Shown: positions 31,536 to 40,508, numbered from the stretch's first letter. The stretch: DNA of 64,000 nucleotides from Agrococcus sp. SL85 (GCF_026625845.1 NZ_CP113066.1:1426001-1490000), one strand, 5' to 3'. Numbers and translations: made by a program. The notes: generated by a model from the sequence alone, not told the origin.

Positions 31536-33500
31536 GTGGCCAACGGAGTGGAGCTCGCGACCGCCTGGGTGCGCCTCGTCCCCTCGATGGAGGGCGTGCA
31601 GGAGCAGATCGTCGGCCAGTTCGCTCCCGCCGAGCGGGCGGCGGAGGAGTCCGGGCGTCGCGCAGGCGGCCGCTTCTCCTCCGCCGCCTCCCTAGCCATC
31701 GGAGGCGCCGCGATCGGCGCCGGCCTCGTCGCTGGCTTCCGCGGCCTCTACGAGGTCGGCAGCATCTTCGACGACGTCTCCGACACCATCCGCGTCGGCA
31801 CGGGCGCCGTCGGCGAGGACCTCGCCGCGCTCGAGCAGTCCGCTCGGAACGTCGGCACCACGGTGCCCGCCGAGTTCTCCGCCGTCGGCCAGACCGTCGC
31901 CGACCTCAACACCCGCATGGGCCTCACGGGCGAGGAGCTCGAGACCGTCGCCTCGCAGTACCTCGAGGCCGGCCGCATCCTCGGCCAGGACATCGACATC
32001 GCCTCCACGTCCGCCGCGTTCAACGCCTTCGGTGTCGAGCAGGACGGCGTCTCCGACGCCATGGACCGCTTCTTCCAGGTGTCGCAGGCCACGGGCGTCG
32101 GCATGAACGAGCTCGCCTCCGGCGTGCAGGCGAACGCGCCCGCGCTGCAGGCGCTCGGCTTCTCGCTCGACGACTCCGTCTCGCTCCTCGGCGCGCTCGA
32201 CAAGGGCGGCCTCAACGCCAACCAGGTCATGTCGTCGCTGTCGCGCGGCCTCGTGAACCTCGCCCGCGACGGCGAGGAGCCCGCCGAGGCCTTCCAGCGC
32301 GTCACCGGCGAGCTGCAGGGCTTCGTCGACGAAGGCAACACGGCCGCCGCCATCGACCTCGCCTCGCAGGTGTTCGGCACCCGCGGCGCCTCGCAGTTCG
32401 TCGGCGCGCTGCAATCCGGCGTCCTCAACCTCGAGGACCTGCAGGCTTCCGTCGGCTCCACCGCCGACACCATCCTCGGCGCGGGCGAGGAGACGCAGGA
32501 CTTCGCCGAGACCTGGCAGCTCGTGCAGAACCAGGCGCTCGCGGCGCTCGAGCCCCTCGCCTCCCAGGTGTTCGCCGCCATGGGCGAGGGCCTCGTCTTC
32601 CTGATGCCCTACCTCGAGGGCTTCGCCGCCTGGCTCGGCGAGAACCCCGACCTCCTCACCGCGCTCGCCATCGGCCTCGGCGTCGTCGCCGTCGCGCTCG
32701 GCGTCGCCGCCATCGCCCAGTGGGCGATGAACAGCGCCATGCTCGCGTCGCCGCTCACCTGGATCATCCTGGCCGTCGTCGCGCTCATCGCCGCCATCGT
32801 GCTGCTCGCCCTCAACTGGGACACCGTCGTCGCGTGGATCAGCGAGGTGTGGGGCGGCTTCGTCGGCTGGCTCACCGAGGTCGTCAACGGCTTCGTCGCA
32901 TGGTGGAACAGCGTGTGGGGCGCCGTCGGCGCGTTCTTCACCGGCCTCTGGGACGGGCTCGTCGCCTGGGTCATCGAGGTGTGGGGCGGCTTCATCGGCT
33001 GGCTGCAGGACGTCGGCAACGGCCTCGCCGAGTGGTGGAACGGCCTGTGGTCCGGCATCGGTGACTTCTTCGCCGGAGTCTGGGACGGCATCGTCGCAGC
33101 CGCTCGCGGCGCCATCAACACCGTCATCGACCTCGTCAACGGCATCATCAACGCCATCAACGACGTCGCCGGCGTCATCGGCGGCGCCTTCGGCGTCGAC
33201 TTCACCATCCCCAACGTGCCCCGCCTCGCGCAGGGCGCGACGATCAAGCCGCGCCGCGGCGGCACGCTCGCAGTCCTCGCCGAGGCCGGCCGGCCGGAGA
33301 CCGTCGTCGACACCGGCCTCGTCAACCGGGCCCTCGCCGAGGGACTCGACGGCGAGAACGGCGGCAAATCCACCGACGCCGACCTCGCCGAGCGCATCGC
33401 CGACATCCTCTGGCAGCGCGAGCGCACCACCGCGCGAACGCTCGGGCAGGTCGCGCGCGGCTACACCGATGACGCCATGACAGGAGTGGTGCGGCGATGA
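31536..33500 (+). CDS. Tape measure protein
   Basis: 654 aa, which predicts a tail of about 100 nm. The N-terminus (VRLVPSMEGVQEQIVGQFAP) is the usual tape measure start. A helical central region contains ALDKGGLNANQVMSSLSRG. Hydrophobic segments lie at about 375-425. Then come two tandem Trp-rich units of about 42 residues (EVWGGFVGWLTEVVNGFVAW and EVWGGFIGWLQDVGNGLAEW). A conserved PRLAQGATIKPRRGGTLAVL block follows. GTG start. Confidence 0.93.
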   Translation: MANGVELATAWVRLVPSMEGVQEQIVGQFAPAERAAEESGRRAGGRFSSAASLAIGGAAIGAGLVAGFRGLYEVGSIFDDVSDTIRVGTGAVGEDLAALEQSARNVGTTVPAEFSAVGQTVADLNTRMGLTGEELETVASQYLEAGRILGQDIDIASTSAAFNAFGVEQDGVSDAMDRFFQVSQATGVGMNELASGVQANAPALQALGFSLDDSVSLLGALDKGGLNANQVMSSLSRGLVNLARDGEEPAEAFQRVTGELQGFVDEGNTAAAIDLASQVFGTRGASQFVGALQSGVLNLEDLQASVGSTADTILGAGEETQDFAETWQLVQNQALAALEPLASQVFAAMGEGLVFLMPYLEGFAAWLGENPDLLTALAIGLGVVAVALGVAAIAQWAMNSAMLASPLTWIILAVVALIAAIVLLALNWDTVVAWISEVWGGFVGWLTEVVNGFVAWWNSVWGAVGAFFTGLWDGLVAWVIEVWGGFIGWLQDVGNGLAEWWNGLWSGIGDFFAGVWDGIVAAARGAINTVIDLVNGIINAINDVAGVIGGAFGVDFTIPNVPRLAQGATIKPRRGGTLAVLAEAGRPETVVDTGLVNRALAEGLDGENGGKSTDADLAERIADILWQRERTTARTLGQVARGYTDDAMTGVVRR

Positions 33501-34279
33501 GCCTGGTTCCCGGAGTGTCCCCGCTGGCCGCGTCGCTCGCGCCACGCATCACGTTCGGCTCGTTCGAGTTCGTGACCGCGTGGCACGAGCGGCCGCCCGC
33601 CGCGGCCGTCGTCGTCGCCAACGCGATGACCGGCTGGGACGACGCCCCACAGGACGACAGCGAGACGTTCGAGCACCCCTCCGGCGACGGCCTCGAGTCC
33701 GGCCTCGACCGGTACGGCGCCCGCACCATCACCGTCGCGGGCTTCATCGACGCCGACAACGTCGCGGCCCTGCAAGCGGCGAAGCGGCGCCTCAAGCGCG
33801 AGCGACGCGGCGTGCTCGTCGTCGACGACCGCGCAAGCCTCCTCGCGCTCGAGGCCGACGTGCGACGCCTCACCCTCACCTGGCAGCGCGTCACCGAGAC
33901 CCACGAACGCTTCACGCTCGTGCTCCTCGCAGACGACCCGCTCCGCTACACGAACGCCACCCAGCGGCTCATCGTCGGCGCGAACACGCTGGCGAACGAC
34001 GGTGACGAGCGGGCCTGGCCACTCCTCACCTTCACCGGCCCGACCGGAGCCGTCACCATCACCCATCCGGGGGGCGCCTGGACGCTCACCGCGACGGCCG
34101 CCGGCTCCACCCGCGTCGTCGACCTCCGCAACGGCGACATCTGGCAGGACGGCGTGCGCATCTTCGGCGCCGACTCCGGGCCCGCCCCGTCGATCGCGGC
34201 GGAAACCACCGCAACCTGGCAGGTCGCCAACCTCGGCTCCGGGCGGCTGGGGGCGCGACGGATCGGAGCGTACTCGTGA
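33497..34279 (+). CDS. Distal tail protein-like minor tail protein
   Basis: 260 aa, first gene after the tape measure. The N-terminal half (GFIDADNVAALQAAKRRLKR...LTLTWQRVTETHERFTLVLL) and the C-terminal galectin-like beta half (WPLLTFTGPTGAVTITHPGG) are arranged as in Dit proteins that form the ring at the tail tip. ATGA overlap with the tape measure gene. Confidence 0.75.
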   Translation: MSLVPGVSPLAASLAPRITFGSFEFVTAWHERPPAAAVVVANAMTGWDDAPQDDSETFEHPSGDGLESGLDRYGARTITVAGFIDADNVAALQAAKRRLKRERRGVLVVDDRASLLALEADVRRLTLTWQRVTETHERFTLVLLADDPLRYTNATQRLIVGANTLANDGDERAWPLLTFTGPTGAVTITHPGGAWTLTATAAGSTRVVDLRNGDIWQDGVRIFGADSGPAPSIAAETTATWQVANLGSGRLGARRIGAYS

Positions 34280-35391
34280 GGCTGCGCTACTGGATCGCCG
34301 ACGCCAAGTCGGGCACCGTGCTCGCCGAAGTCAAGACGTCCGGCGGCGTGCAGCTCGGCTCGAAGCTTGGCGGCGGCACATGCTCCGTTCCCGTCTCGCT
34401 GTCGCATCTCACGACTCTGGACGGCGACCGCATGGACGTCGCCGCCGTCGTCCGCACCATGGGCTTCCTCGACGGCGGCCGCCGCACGATCGTCGCCACC
34501 GACCACGCGCAGCGGTGCGTCGGCGAGTGGCTCATCATCCGGCGGCCAAGGTCGACCGCCTCCGGCGTCGTCACCGTGACCGGCATGGAGTGGGACGGCT
34601 ACCCCGCCCTCCGCTCCCTGAACGAGCACTTCGTCTACGGCGGCGCCGGCACCGATCAACTCACCCTCGCCCGGCTCCTCCTCGAGGGAGCCTTCAAGTC
34701 CTTCAACACGGGCATGGCCATCACCATCCCGACCGTCACCTCCGGCATCCGTCGGAAGATGGACCGCCGCGCCCGCTCCTGCTACTTCTCCGACGCGCTC
34801 AAGGAACTAGCGAGCCCTGACGACGGGTTCGAGTGGCGCGTCGACATCACGCCCACCTGGGACGGCACGCGGCTCGTCGCCGTCGCCCGGGCCGTCGTTT
34901 TCGGGCAGCCCACGCTCTCGCGCGTCACCTCGCTCGTGTTCGACGTCGCTGAGCCCGGCTCGCGCCGCGGCACCGCCACCGTCATCGAAGGCGGCGACGA
35001 CTTCGCACGATACGCGCAGACCATCTACGGCATCGGTGCAGGGCAGGGCGACAAGCAGCTCATCGTCGGCCTCTCCGACCCGACGCTCACCAACGCCGGC
35101 TACCTGAACTCGACGAAGAACGTCTCCTTCCCCAGCGTCAAAGACGTGGACACGCTCACTGCCCTCGCGCGAGGCGCGCTCGTCGCCGCGCAGGACCTGC
35201 GAGACCCCTTCAAGGCGGTCGGCGTCCTCGAGAAGCTGCCCGACCTCCCGCGCAAGGGCGATCGCGTGCGGCTCAAGTCCGCGCCCACCTGGGCCTACCC
35301 CGAAGGCCTCGACGTCAGCGTCCGCATCGGCGAGGTCAGCCTCAACCCCAACGGCCACCAGGTGACGCTGGCGACCGTGCTGGCCATCTAG
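34276..35391 (+). CDS. Minor tail / baseplate protein (gp37-like)
   Basis: 371 aa with the beta-rich hub pattern of actinophage baseplate proteins: LRYWIADAKSGTVLAEVKTS, GEWLIIRRPRSTASGVVTVTG, WRVDITPTWDGTRLVAVARA, and a C-terminal end in DVSVRIGEVSLNPNGHQVTL. It corresponds to the Tal/hub position. GTG start overlapping the previous stop. Confidence 0.72.
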   Translation: MRLRYWIADAKSGTVLAEVKTSGGVQLGSKLGGGTCSVPVSLSHLTTLDGDRMDVAAVVRTMGFLDGGRRTIVATDHAQRCVGEWLIIRRPRSTASGVVTVTGMEWDGYPALRSLNEHFVYGGAGTDQLTLARLLLEGAFKSFNTGMAITIPTVTSGIRRKMDRRARSCYFSDALKELASPDDGFEWRVDITPTWDGTRLVAVARAVVFGQPTLSRVTSLVFDVAEPGSRRGTATVIEGGDDFARYAQTIYGIGAGQGDKQLIVGLSDPTLTNAGYLNSTKNVSFPSVKDVDTLTALARGALVAAQDLRDPFKAVGVLEKLPDLPRKGDRVRLKSAPTWAYPEGLDVSVRIGEVSLNPNGHQVTLATVLAI

Positions 35392-35401
35392 GAGGAGCGG
35401 C

Positions 35402-36007
35402 GTGCCCGAGTTCCCCTTCCCGACGGACGTGCACGCGGACCTCCGAGCGCTGTTCGAGCATGACCGCGTCGACGCTCAGGTCAACCACCTCGGCTACTCC
35501 TCGCTCAGCCCAGGCGAGGGCTCGGCCGAGGTGCGCGATGCATCAGGCGCCGTCATCGCCCAATTCGGGCACGCCGCGGGGAAGGCGGGCTTCCTCATGC
35601 CGCGGGGGAGCGGCTGGCAGACCATCCAGGAGTGGGTCGCCGAGGAGATAGCCTCCGGCACGCAGGCGCTCGGCACGCGCGTCACGACCCTCGAGGGGCG
35701 TGCTGACGCCCACGCCACTCGGCTGGGCTCCGCCGAGGGCCGTCTCGGCACGCTCGAGGGGCGCGCGGACTCGCACGCCTCACGCATCGGCGCGGCCGAG
35801 GGACGGCTCAACGACCACGCCACTCGCATCGGCGCGGCGGAGAACGTCAACACGGCGCAGACGAACCGGATCAACAACGTCATCGACTACGAGGCCGCCA
35901 CCCGGGCGCTCCTGAAGTCGAACGTGGATGCCCTCTGGGAGCGCATCAACAGTGGCTCCGGCACGAAGCCCATCTTCCCGAGCGACCCGCCCCCCACGAA
36001 GGGATGA
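35402..36007 (+). CDS. Minor tail protein with tandem coiled-coil repeats
   Basis: 201 aa. Between residues 85 and 160 a unit like RVTTLEGRADAHATRLGSAE recurs about three times, the pattern of trimeric stalk proteins. It probably builds a short fibre or neck at the tail tip. GTG start with AGGAGCG upstream. The C-terminus ends PSDPPPTKG. Confidence 0.7.
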   Translation: MPEFPFPTDVHADLRALFEHDRVDAQVNHLGYSSLSPGEGSAEVRDASGAVIAQFGHAAGKAGFLMPRGSGWQTIQEWVAEEIASGTQALGTRVTTLEGRADAHATRLGSAEGRLGTLEGRADSHASRIGAAEGRLNDHATRIGAAENVNTAQTNRINNVIDYEAATRALLKSNVDALWERINSGSGTKPIFPSDPPPTKG

Positions 36008-36010
36008 CCG

Positions 36011-36184
36011 ATGGACCAGTACACGCGCGAGCAGTTCCTCGCAGCGCTCGAAGCGCTCGGCCTCGACGCCGAGACCACCTCGAGCGTCTACATCGCACCC
36101 GACTGGGTCCGTGTCGAGCACACCGACCGGCCCGCCACGTCGATCCCCGTCAACACGCCCGACGAGCCCGACCAGACCGACTAG
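36011..36184 (+). CDS. Small tail-region protein
   Basis: 57 aa: MDQYTREQFLAALEALGLDA starts a short helix, then WVRVEHTDRPATSIPVN. It lies 3 nt after the previous stop in a tightly packed tail operon. Function unknown. Confidence 0.5.
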   Translation: MDQYTREQFLAALEALGLDAETTSSVYIAPDWVRVEHTDRPATSIPVNTPDEPDQTD

Positions 36185-36192
36185 GAGCAGCA

Positions 36193-36696
36193 GTGCCAAC
36201 CATCACCGGCAACATCGCCGACACCGGCACCACCCCGCTCGGAACCGCCCAGGACGCGCGCGTCGTCTTCCGGGTGCTCACGCCCGCGTCTGACTTCGCC
36301 GGGGCCGTCCACGTCACGCAGGACTTCGCCGTGCCTTGCACCGCGACCGGCACCTTCTCCGCCGACCTCCCCGAGTACGTCGGCGGCACCGAGGTCTGGG
36401 TCGGCATCACCTGGCGCCAGGACTCGTCCGACATCGCACCCGAGCGCGCCCGCCGCATCGACTGGCTGCCCCGCCCCATCTACCCGCCCGCCGCAGGCGG
36501 CGCGCTCGCCGACCTCCTCGGCGCCGACGCATCCACCGGCGTCTACTGGGAGGGTCCCACCCCGCCCCCCGGCCCCATGCTCTGGCTCTACATCGAGCCG
36601 AGCTTCGACCCCGACAGCGGCGCCCCGCTGCCGGTCTACACCGCCCCCGACGGCACGACCATCGAGCACGGCGAGCTCGTGGAATGGAGCGCATGA
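36193..36696 (+). CDS. Minor tail protein
   Basis: 167 aa, beta-rich. TGTFSADLPEYVGGTEVWVGITW and a Pro-rich C-terminal half (PTPPPGPMLWLYIEPSFDPD) fit a small tail-tip protein. GTG 36193 is chosen because AGGAG lies 5 nt upstream. Coupled to the next gene by ATGA. Confidence 0.6.
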   Translation: MPTITGNIADTGTTPLGTAQDARVVFRVLTPASDFAGAVHVTQDFAVPCTATGTFSADLPEYVGGTEVWVGITWRQDSSDIAPERARRIDWLPRPIYPPAAGGALADLLGADASTGVYWEGPTPPPGPMLWLYIEPSFDPDSGAPLPVYTAPDGTTIEHGELVEWSA

Positions 36697-38198
36697 CCAT
36701 GGCTGGAGTTCGCAAGCGCCTCGGCATCCTCCGCGGCCCCAAGGGCACCAAGGGCGACGGCATCCGCAACCCGCGCATCAGCGGCGACAACCTCGTCGTC
36801 GACAGCGTCATCGAGGGCGCCTCGACGCCCCTCAACGTCGGCTCCGTCCGCGGCCCCCAGGGCCTCCCGGGCGCCAACGCCGTCCCCACGGCCGAGGCCA
36901 TCCGCGACAACATCCTCCTCCCTGGCGTCGCCCGCACCGCCCTCGAGGCGGAGTTCACGACCCGCCGCGTCGGCGACGCAGGCCGCAAGCAGGCCGACCT
37001 GTTCGGACGCTTCCTGCGGAAGCTCGCCTACAACGAGCCCGTGCGCATCGCCTGCATGGGCGACTCGACGACCGGCGGCTACGACATCGTCTCCGCCGAC
37101 AAGGTCACCGCGCCCCGCACCGCCTCCAACGGCGCCGTCGACAACTTCACGAAGTCCCCGAAGCCATGGCCGTCGGTCCTGCAGGACCGCCTCAACGACG
37201 CCTACCAGTCCGCCGTGACCGTCGTGAACCGAGGCTTCTCCGGCGACCAGGTCACCCACGCCTGGGACCACTGGAACGCCTCGGCCGGCGCAGACCTGAC
37301 GACGCTCTGCTTCGGCATCAACGACAACAACTACAACGGCAGCGTGCAGGCCTTCATCGAGGGCTACGAGCGGCTCATCCTCCGCGAGCTCAACGACTAC
37401 GGCTCGGCGGTCGTGATCCTCACCCCGATCAAGCAGCTCGAGACCGCGGGCGGCAAGCCCGGTATCGACGTGTACCGGCACGCGGTCATGCAGCTGGCCG
37501 AGAAGTACAGCATCCCCGTCATCGACACCAAGCAGTTCTTCGCCGGCTACGACTCGCGCACGCACTCCGACGCGCTCCACCTCAACACGTTCGGCAACAA
37601 CGTCATGGGGTCGCGCCTCGCCGCCGCGTTCATCGGCTACGGGCCGCACTCGCCGTTCTCGGTGATGCACGGCAGCAAGCTCGCCGCGCGCCCCTACCTC
37701 GACAACCTGCAGATCGGCCGCAACGCGGTCGTCCAGTTCGGCGGGACCGCCACGCCCGCGGACGGCGGCGACGGCACCGGCGGGGTCCGCGCCAGGATCG
37801 GCGGCTCGCAGACCCTCGGCGTCGTCACCTACTCCTTCTACACGGAGACGGCCGACCTCGTCGCGATCCCGCAGTACATCGCGAACCCGGGCGCCGCCAT
37901 CGAGATCCTGCTCGACTACAACATCGAGCAGGGCGACAACGTCAACGACCAGCTCATCGGCCTGACGCCGTCGCTCACGGACCGCGCCGTCTCGCGCATC
38001 CAGAAGACCTCCGGCGGCACCGCCATCACGCAGGCAGGGCACGCCACCGGCGTCGACGTCATCCGCATCGCTAACCCCGGATGGCACACGCTGCGCTTCT
38101 GGGGCGGCGCGTCGGGGTCGACCGCGACCGCGCTGGTCCTCGGCGTCGAGTTCGTCGACCACAACACGCTCCGCATGATGCAGCAGCTCGGCATCTGA
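36693..38198 (+). CDS. Tail protein with SGNH/GDSL hydrolase domain
   Basis: 501 aa. A basic start and a short collagen-like GPQGLPGANA stretch precede the hydrolase. Catalytic S125 lies in CMGDSTTGGYD, the Gly/Asn blocks are VVNRGFSGDQVT and CFGINDNNYNG, and D293-x-x-H296 is in HSDALHLN. The C-terminal 170 residues are beta-rich and may bind the cell surface. Such enzymes on tails remove acetyl or other ester groups from cell-wall glycans during adsorption. Three in-frame ATGs (36684, 36693, 36699) are possible; 36693 overlaps the previous stop. Confidence 0.85.
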   Translation: MTMAGVRKRLGILRGPKGTKGDGIRNPRISGDNLVVDSVIEGASTPLNVGSVRGPQGLPGANAVPTAEAIRDNILLPGVARTALEAEFTTRRVGDAGRKQADLFGRFLRKLAYNEPVRIACMGDSTTGGYDIVSADKVTAPRTASNGAVDNFTKSPKPWPSVLQDRLNDAYQSAVTVVNRGFSGDQVTHAWDHWNASAGADLTTLCFGINDNNYNGSVQAFIEGYERLILRELNDYGSAVVILTPIKQLETAGGKPGIDVYRHAVMQLAEKYSIPVIDTKQFFAGYDSRTHSDALHLNTFGNNVMGSRLAAAFIGYGPHSPFSVMHGSKLAARPYLDNLQIGRNAVVQFGGTATPADGGDGTGGVRARIGGSQTLGVVTYSFYTETADLVAIPQYIANPGAAIEILLDYNIEQGDNVNDQLIGLTPSLTDRAVSRIQKTSGGTAITQAGHATGVDVIRIANPGWHTLRFWGGASGSTATALVLGVEFVDHNTLRMMQQLGI

Positions 38199-38211
38199 CC
38201 ATCCATCACCG

Positions 38212-38240
38212 AGGGGGCACCGCAGCGCGCGGTGCCCCCT
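38212..38240 (+). terminator. Hairpin between tail and lysis genes
   Basis: Perfect 12-bp arms AGGGGGCACCGC (38212-38223) and complement (38229-38240), 5-nt loop, followed by TCC. Ends the tail gene block. Confidence 0.7.
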
Positions 38241-38265
38241 TCCGCGTCCCCAAGGAGACCCCGCC

Positions 38266-38505
38266 ATGTCCGAGCCCACCGTGCCGCTCGAGCAGCAGCT
38301 CGTCGGCGAGACCGACCACTTCGACCTGCCCGACGTCGCGATCGACGTCGACGCGCAGATGCAGGAGGACGGCGTCGTGCCGACCTTCCTCGTCAGCGAG
38401 CACGACATCGCCCCCACGAGCCCCCTGGCGCCCACCGACGAGCAGGACGACGAGCAGCCCGACGACGACGGCGACGTCGATGAGGACGAGGAGGTTGCCC
38501 CGTGA
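38266..38505 (+). CDS. Small acidic protein before the endolysin
   Basis: 79 aa, very acidic towards the end (DEQDDEQPDDDGDVDEDEEV). AAGGAGACC precedes the ATG. Its stop overlaps the endolysin start (GTGA). Function unknown; possibly a minor tail or lysis-timing protein. Confidence 0.58.
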   Translation: MSEPTVPLEQQLVGETDHFDLPDVAIDVDAQMQEDGVVPTFLVSEHDIAPTSPLAPTDEQDDEQPDDDGDVDEDEEVAP

Positions 38506-39509
38506 CCGTCTCCGCGCTCGCCGTCGGCCGCCTGCCGCTCGCCAAGACGGCCTCCGGTCACGACCGCTTCTACCGGCGCACCGGCAAGCCGCAGGGCGTC
38601 ATCCTGCACCACGCCGCGACCACGTCCGACAGCGCACTCGCCGGCGCGTTCGTCTCGCCGAGGCGAGAGCTGTCCGCCAACTACGCGATGCTCCGCAACG
38701 GCGACCTCATGGCCGTGCTGCACGAGGAGTACCGCGCCTTCACGTCCGCTTCGCCGAAGGCCGACAGCTGGGGCATCACCATCGAGGTCGTCAACAGCAG
38801 CGGCGCCCCCGGCTGGCACATCAGCGAGCGGTCCTTCGACATGCTCGCCCGCTGGCTCGCCGACCTCTCCCAGCGGTGGGGGTTCCCCCTCAACCGGCAC
38901 ACGGTCATCGGCCACCGCGAGGTCCTCGCCCGCTTCGGGCAGGGCTACGCCACCGCCTGCCCCGGTGGAATCTGGCCCCGCATGGACGAGCTCATCGCGC
39001 TCGCCAACCGCTACCGCTCGGGCGCGTCCGGCCAGCCCGCTCCTGCCAAGCCGCCGACGCCCGCCAAGCCGTCGACACCCGCCCCGGCGAAGCCGAAGGG
39101 CGCCGCCCTCCTCGAGGGGCACGGCGTCGGCGACTCCGTCAACGTCTCGCGCTGGTACGCCTACAGCAACGCCGCCCTCACCAGCGGCAAGCGGCTGGTC
39201 AGCGGCACCTACCGCATCATCGGCGTCACCTACCGGCACCGCGGCGGCGAGCCCGTCCTGCACGTCCAGGACCCCCACGGCCGCAAGACGTGGATGCACT
39301 ACTCCGCCATCGACGGCGTCATCAAGGGGGCGCCCGCGAAGCCCGCTCCGAAGCCCGCTCCCAAGCCGGCAGGCAAGAGCGTCGCGCAGATGGCCGCCGA
39401 GGTCCTCGCGGGCAAGCACGGCAACGGCCACGCGAACCGGCAGCGGTCGCTCGCCGTCAACGCCGCCACCTACGCGAAGGTGCGCGCCGAGGTCAACCGG
39501 CGCGTCTGA
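38502..39509 (+). CDS. Endolysin: N-acetylmuramoyl-L-alanine amidase
   Basis: 335 aa. The amidase_2 domain (about residues 15-170) shows VILHHAAT with H36/H37, SANYAMLRNG, WGITIEVVN, TVIGHREVLARFGQG and the C in TACPGGIWP: zinc ligands and catalytic residues in family order. A Pro/Ala/Lys linker joins an SH3-like wall-binding part (WYAYSNAALTSGKRLVSGTY). After a second linker, MAAEVLAGKHGNGHANRQRS is a Cpl-7-type binding repeat. It cuts peptidoglycan at the end of infection. GTG start. Confidence 0.92.
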   Translation: MTVSALAVGRLPLAKTASGHDRFYRRTGKPQGVILHHAATTSDSALAGAFVSPRRELSANYAMLRNGDLMAVLHEEYRAFTSASPKADSWGITIEVVNSSGAPGWHISERSFDMLARWLADLSQRWGFPLNRHTVIGHREVLARFGQGYATACPGGIWPRMDELIALANRYRSGASGQPAPAKPPTPAKPSTPAPAKPKGAALLEGHGVGDSVNVSRWYAYSNAALTSGKRLVSGTYRIIGVTYRHRGGEPVLHVQDPHGRKTWMHYSAIDGVIKGAPAKPAPKPAPKPAGKSVAQMAAEVLAGKHGNGHANRQRSLAVNAATYAKVRAEVNRRV

Positions 39510-39523
39510 GGGGAGCCCCACGC

Positions 39524-39862
39524 ATGGCGGAAGCCCCGAACCCCTGGGATCTCGTCCTCGGGCAGATCGGCAAGCTCGAGGAGAAGGTCGACCGCGTCGG
39601 CGAGCGCGTCGTGCCGCGCGACGAGTTCGAGCGGTACAAGACGCACCAGGAGAAGGCGCACGCCGAGCGCGCGGCCGCCGTCAAGGAGGTCGCGTCCGAC
39701 CTCGCGGCGCACAAGGAGAAGCTCGCCGAGCGCGACCGCGCGGACACCGCGCGCGAGCAGGACGAGCGGGCACGGTGGCGGCTGTTCTGGGCGGGGGCGA
39801 TCCTCTCGCCCGTCGTCGCCGGCGTGCTCGCGTGGCTGATCAGCGGAGGGATGGCCCGATGA
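39524..39862 (+). CDS. XhlA-like membrane protein of the lysis cassette
   Basis: 112 aa. The N-terminal 75 residues are a charged coiled coil (LGQIGKLEEKVDRVGERVVP), and the C-terminus is one membrane helix (FWAGAILSPVVAGVLAWLIS). This layout matches hemolysin XhlA-type proteins that cooperate with the holin. The next gene starts at its stop (ATGA). Confidence 0.7.
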   Translation: MAEAPNPWDLVLGQIGKLEEKVDRVGERVVPRDEFERYKTHQEKAHAERAAAVKEVASDLAAHKEKLAERDRADTAREQDERARWRLFWAGAILSPVVAGVLAWLISGGMAR

Positions 39863-40508
39863 CCGACACCAGCACCCCCGAGCCGACCGAGCAGGTCGCG
39901 CTCGAGCCCATAGACGAGGCGCCACGGCCGAAGCGGAGCCTCGCCGTCGCCTCCTACGTCATGGTCGGCACGGCCGCGCTCGCGATCATCGCGCTGCCGA
40001 TCGTGCTCGGCTACCTCCTCGCCGAGGAGCACGGGCGCTCCGACTACTGGCGCGCCCAGTTCATCCGGTACTGCGTCGAGGACACCGGATGCGACGCGCG
40101 CGCCGAGCTCGCGCAGGAGCCCGCCGCGCCCGCCCCCGCGGCCGAGCCACTGCCGGGGAGCCCGGCCGCGACGGCGCCCCCGGCCGTCCCGGCCGCGACG
40201 GCGTCGACGGCGAGGACGGTGAGCCGGGCGAGGACGGCCAGGACGGCCTCGACGGTGCCGCCGGGACCGCGGGCGCCGCCGGTGAGGCCGGGCCCCCGGG
40301 CGCCGACGGAGCCGCGGGCGCCGACGGCAGCCCAGGCGCGCCCGGTGTCGACGGCAAGGACGGCCGCGGCGTCGCCTCGATCACCTGCAGCACCGCGACG
40401 CCGCTCGAGCTGACGGTCACCTACACCGACGGCACCACCAGCACCATCGCCTGCACGACGCCCGTCGGGCCGGCGCCCACCACCCCGCCTGAGGAGCCAG
40501 CACCATGA
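39859..40508 (+). CDS. Membrane-anchored collagen-like protein, read through a -1 frameshift
   Basis: The zero frame from ATG 39859 gives a charged start, one transmembrane helix (VMVGTAALAIIALPIVLGYLL) and CVEDTGCDAR, then loses sense at a GGGG run (40155-40158). From there the -1 frame encodes 24 uninterrupted Gly-X-Y triplets (GEPGRDGAPGRPGRDG...) and a C-terminal domain (VASITCSTATPLELTVTYTD) to the stop at 40506. The collagen part has no start of its own. Either ribosomes slip at G-GGG-AGC, or one G of a five-G run was lost or missed. Without slippage the product ends at 40413 with an Ala/Arg-rich nonsense tail. Confidence 0.65.
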
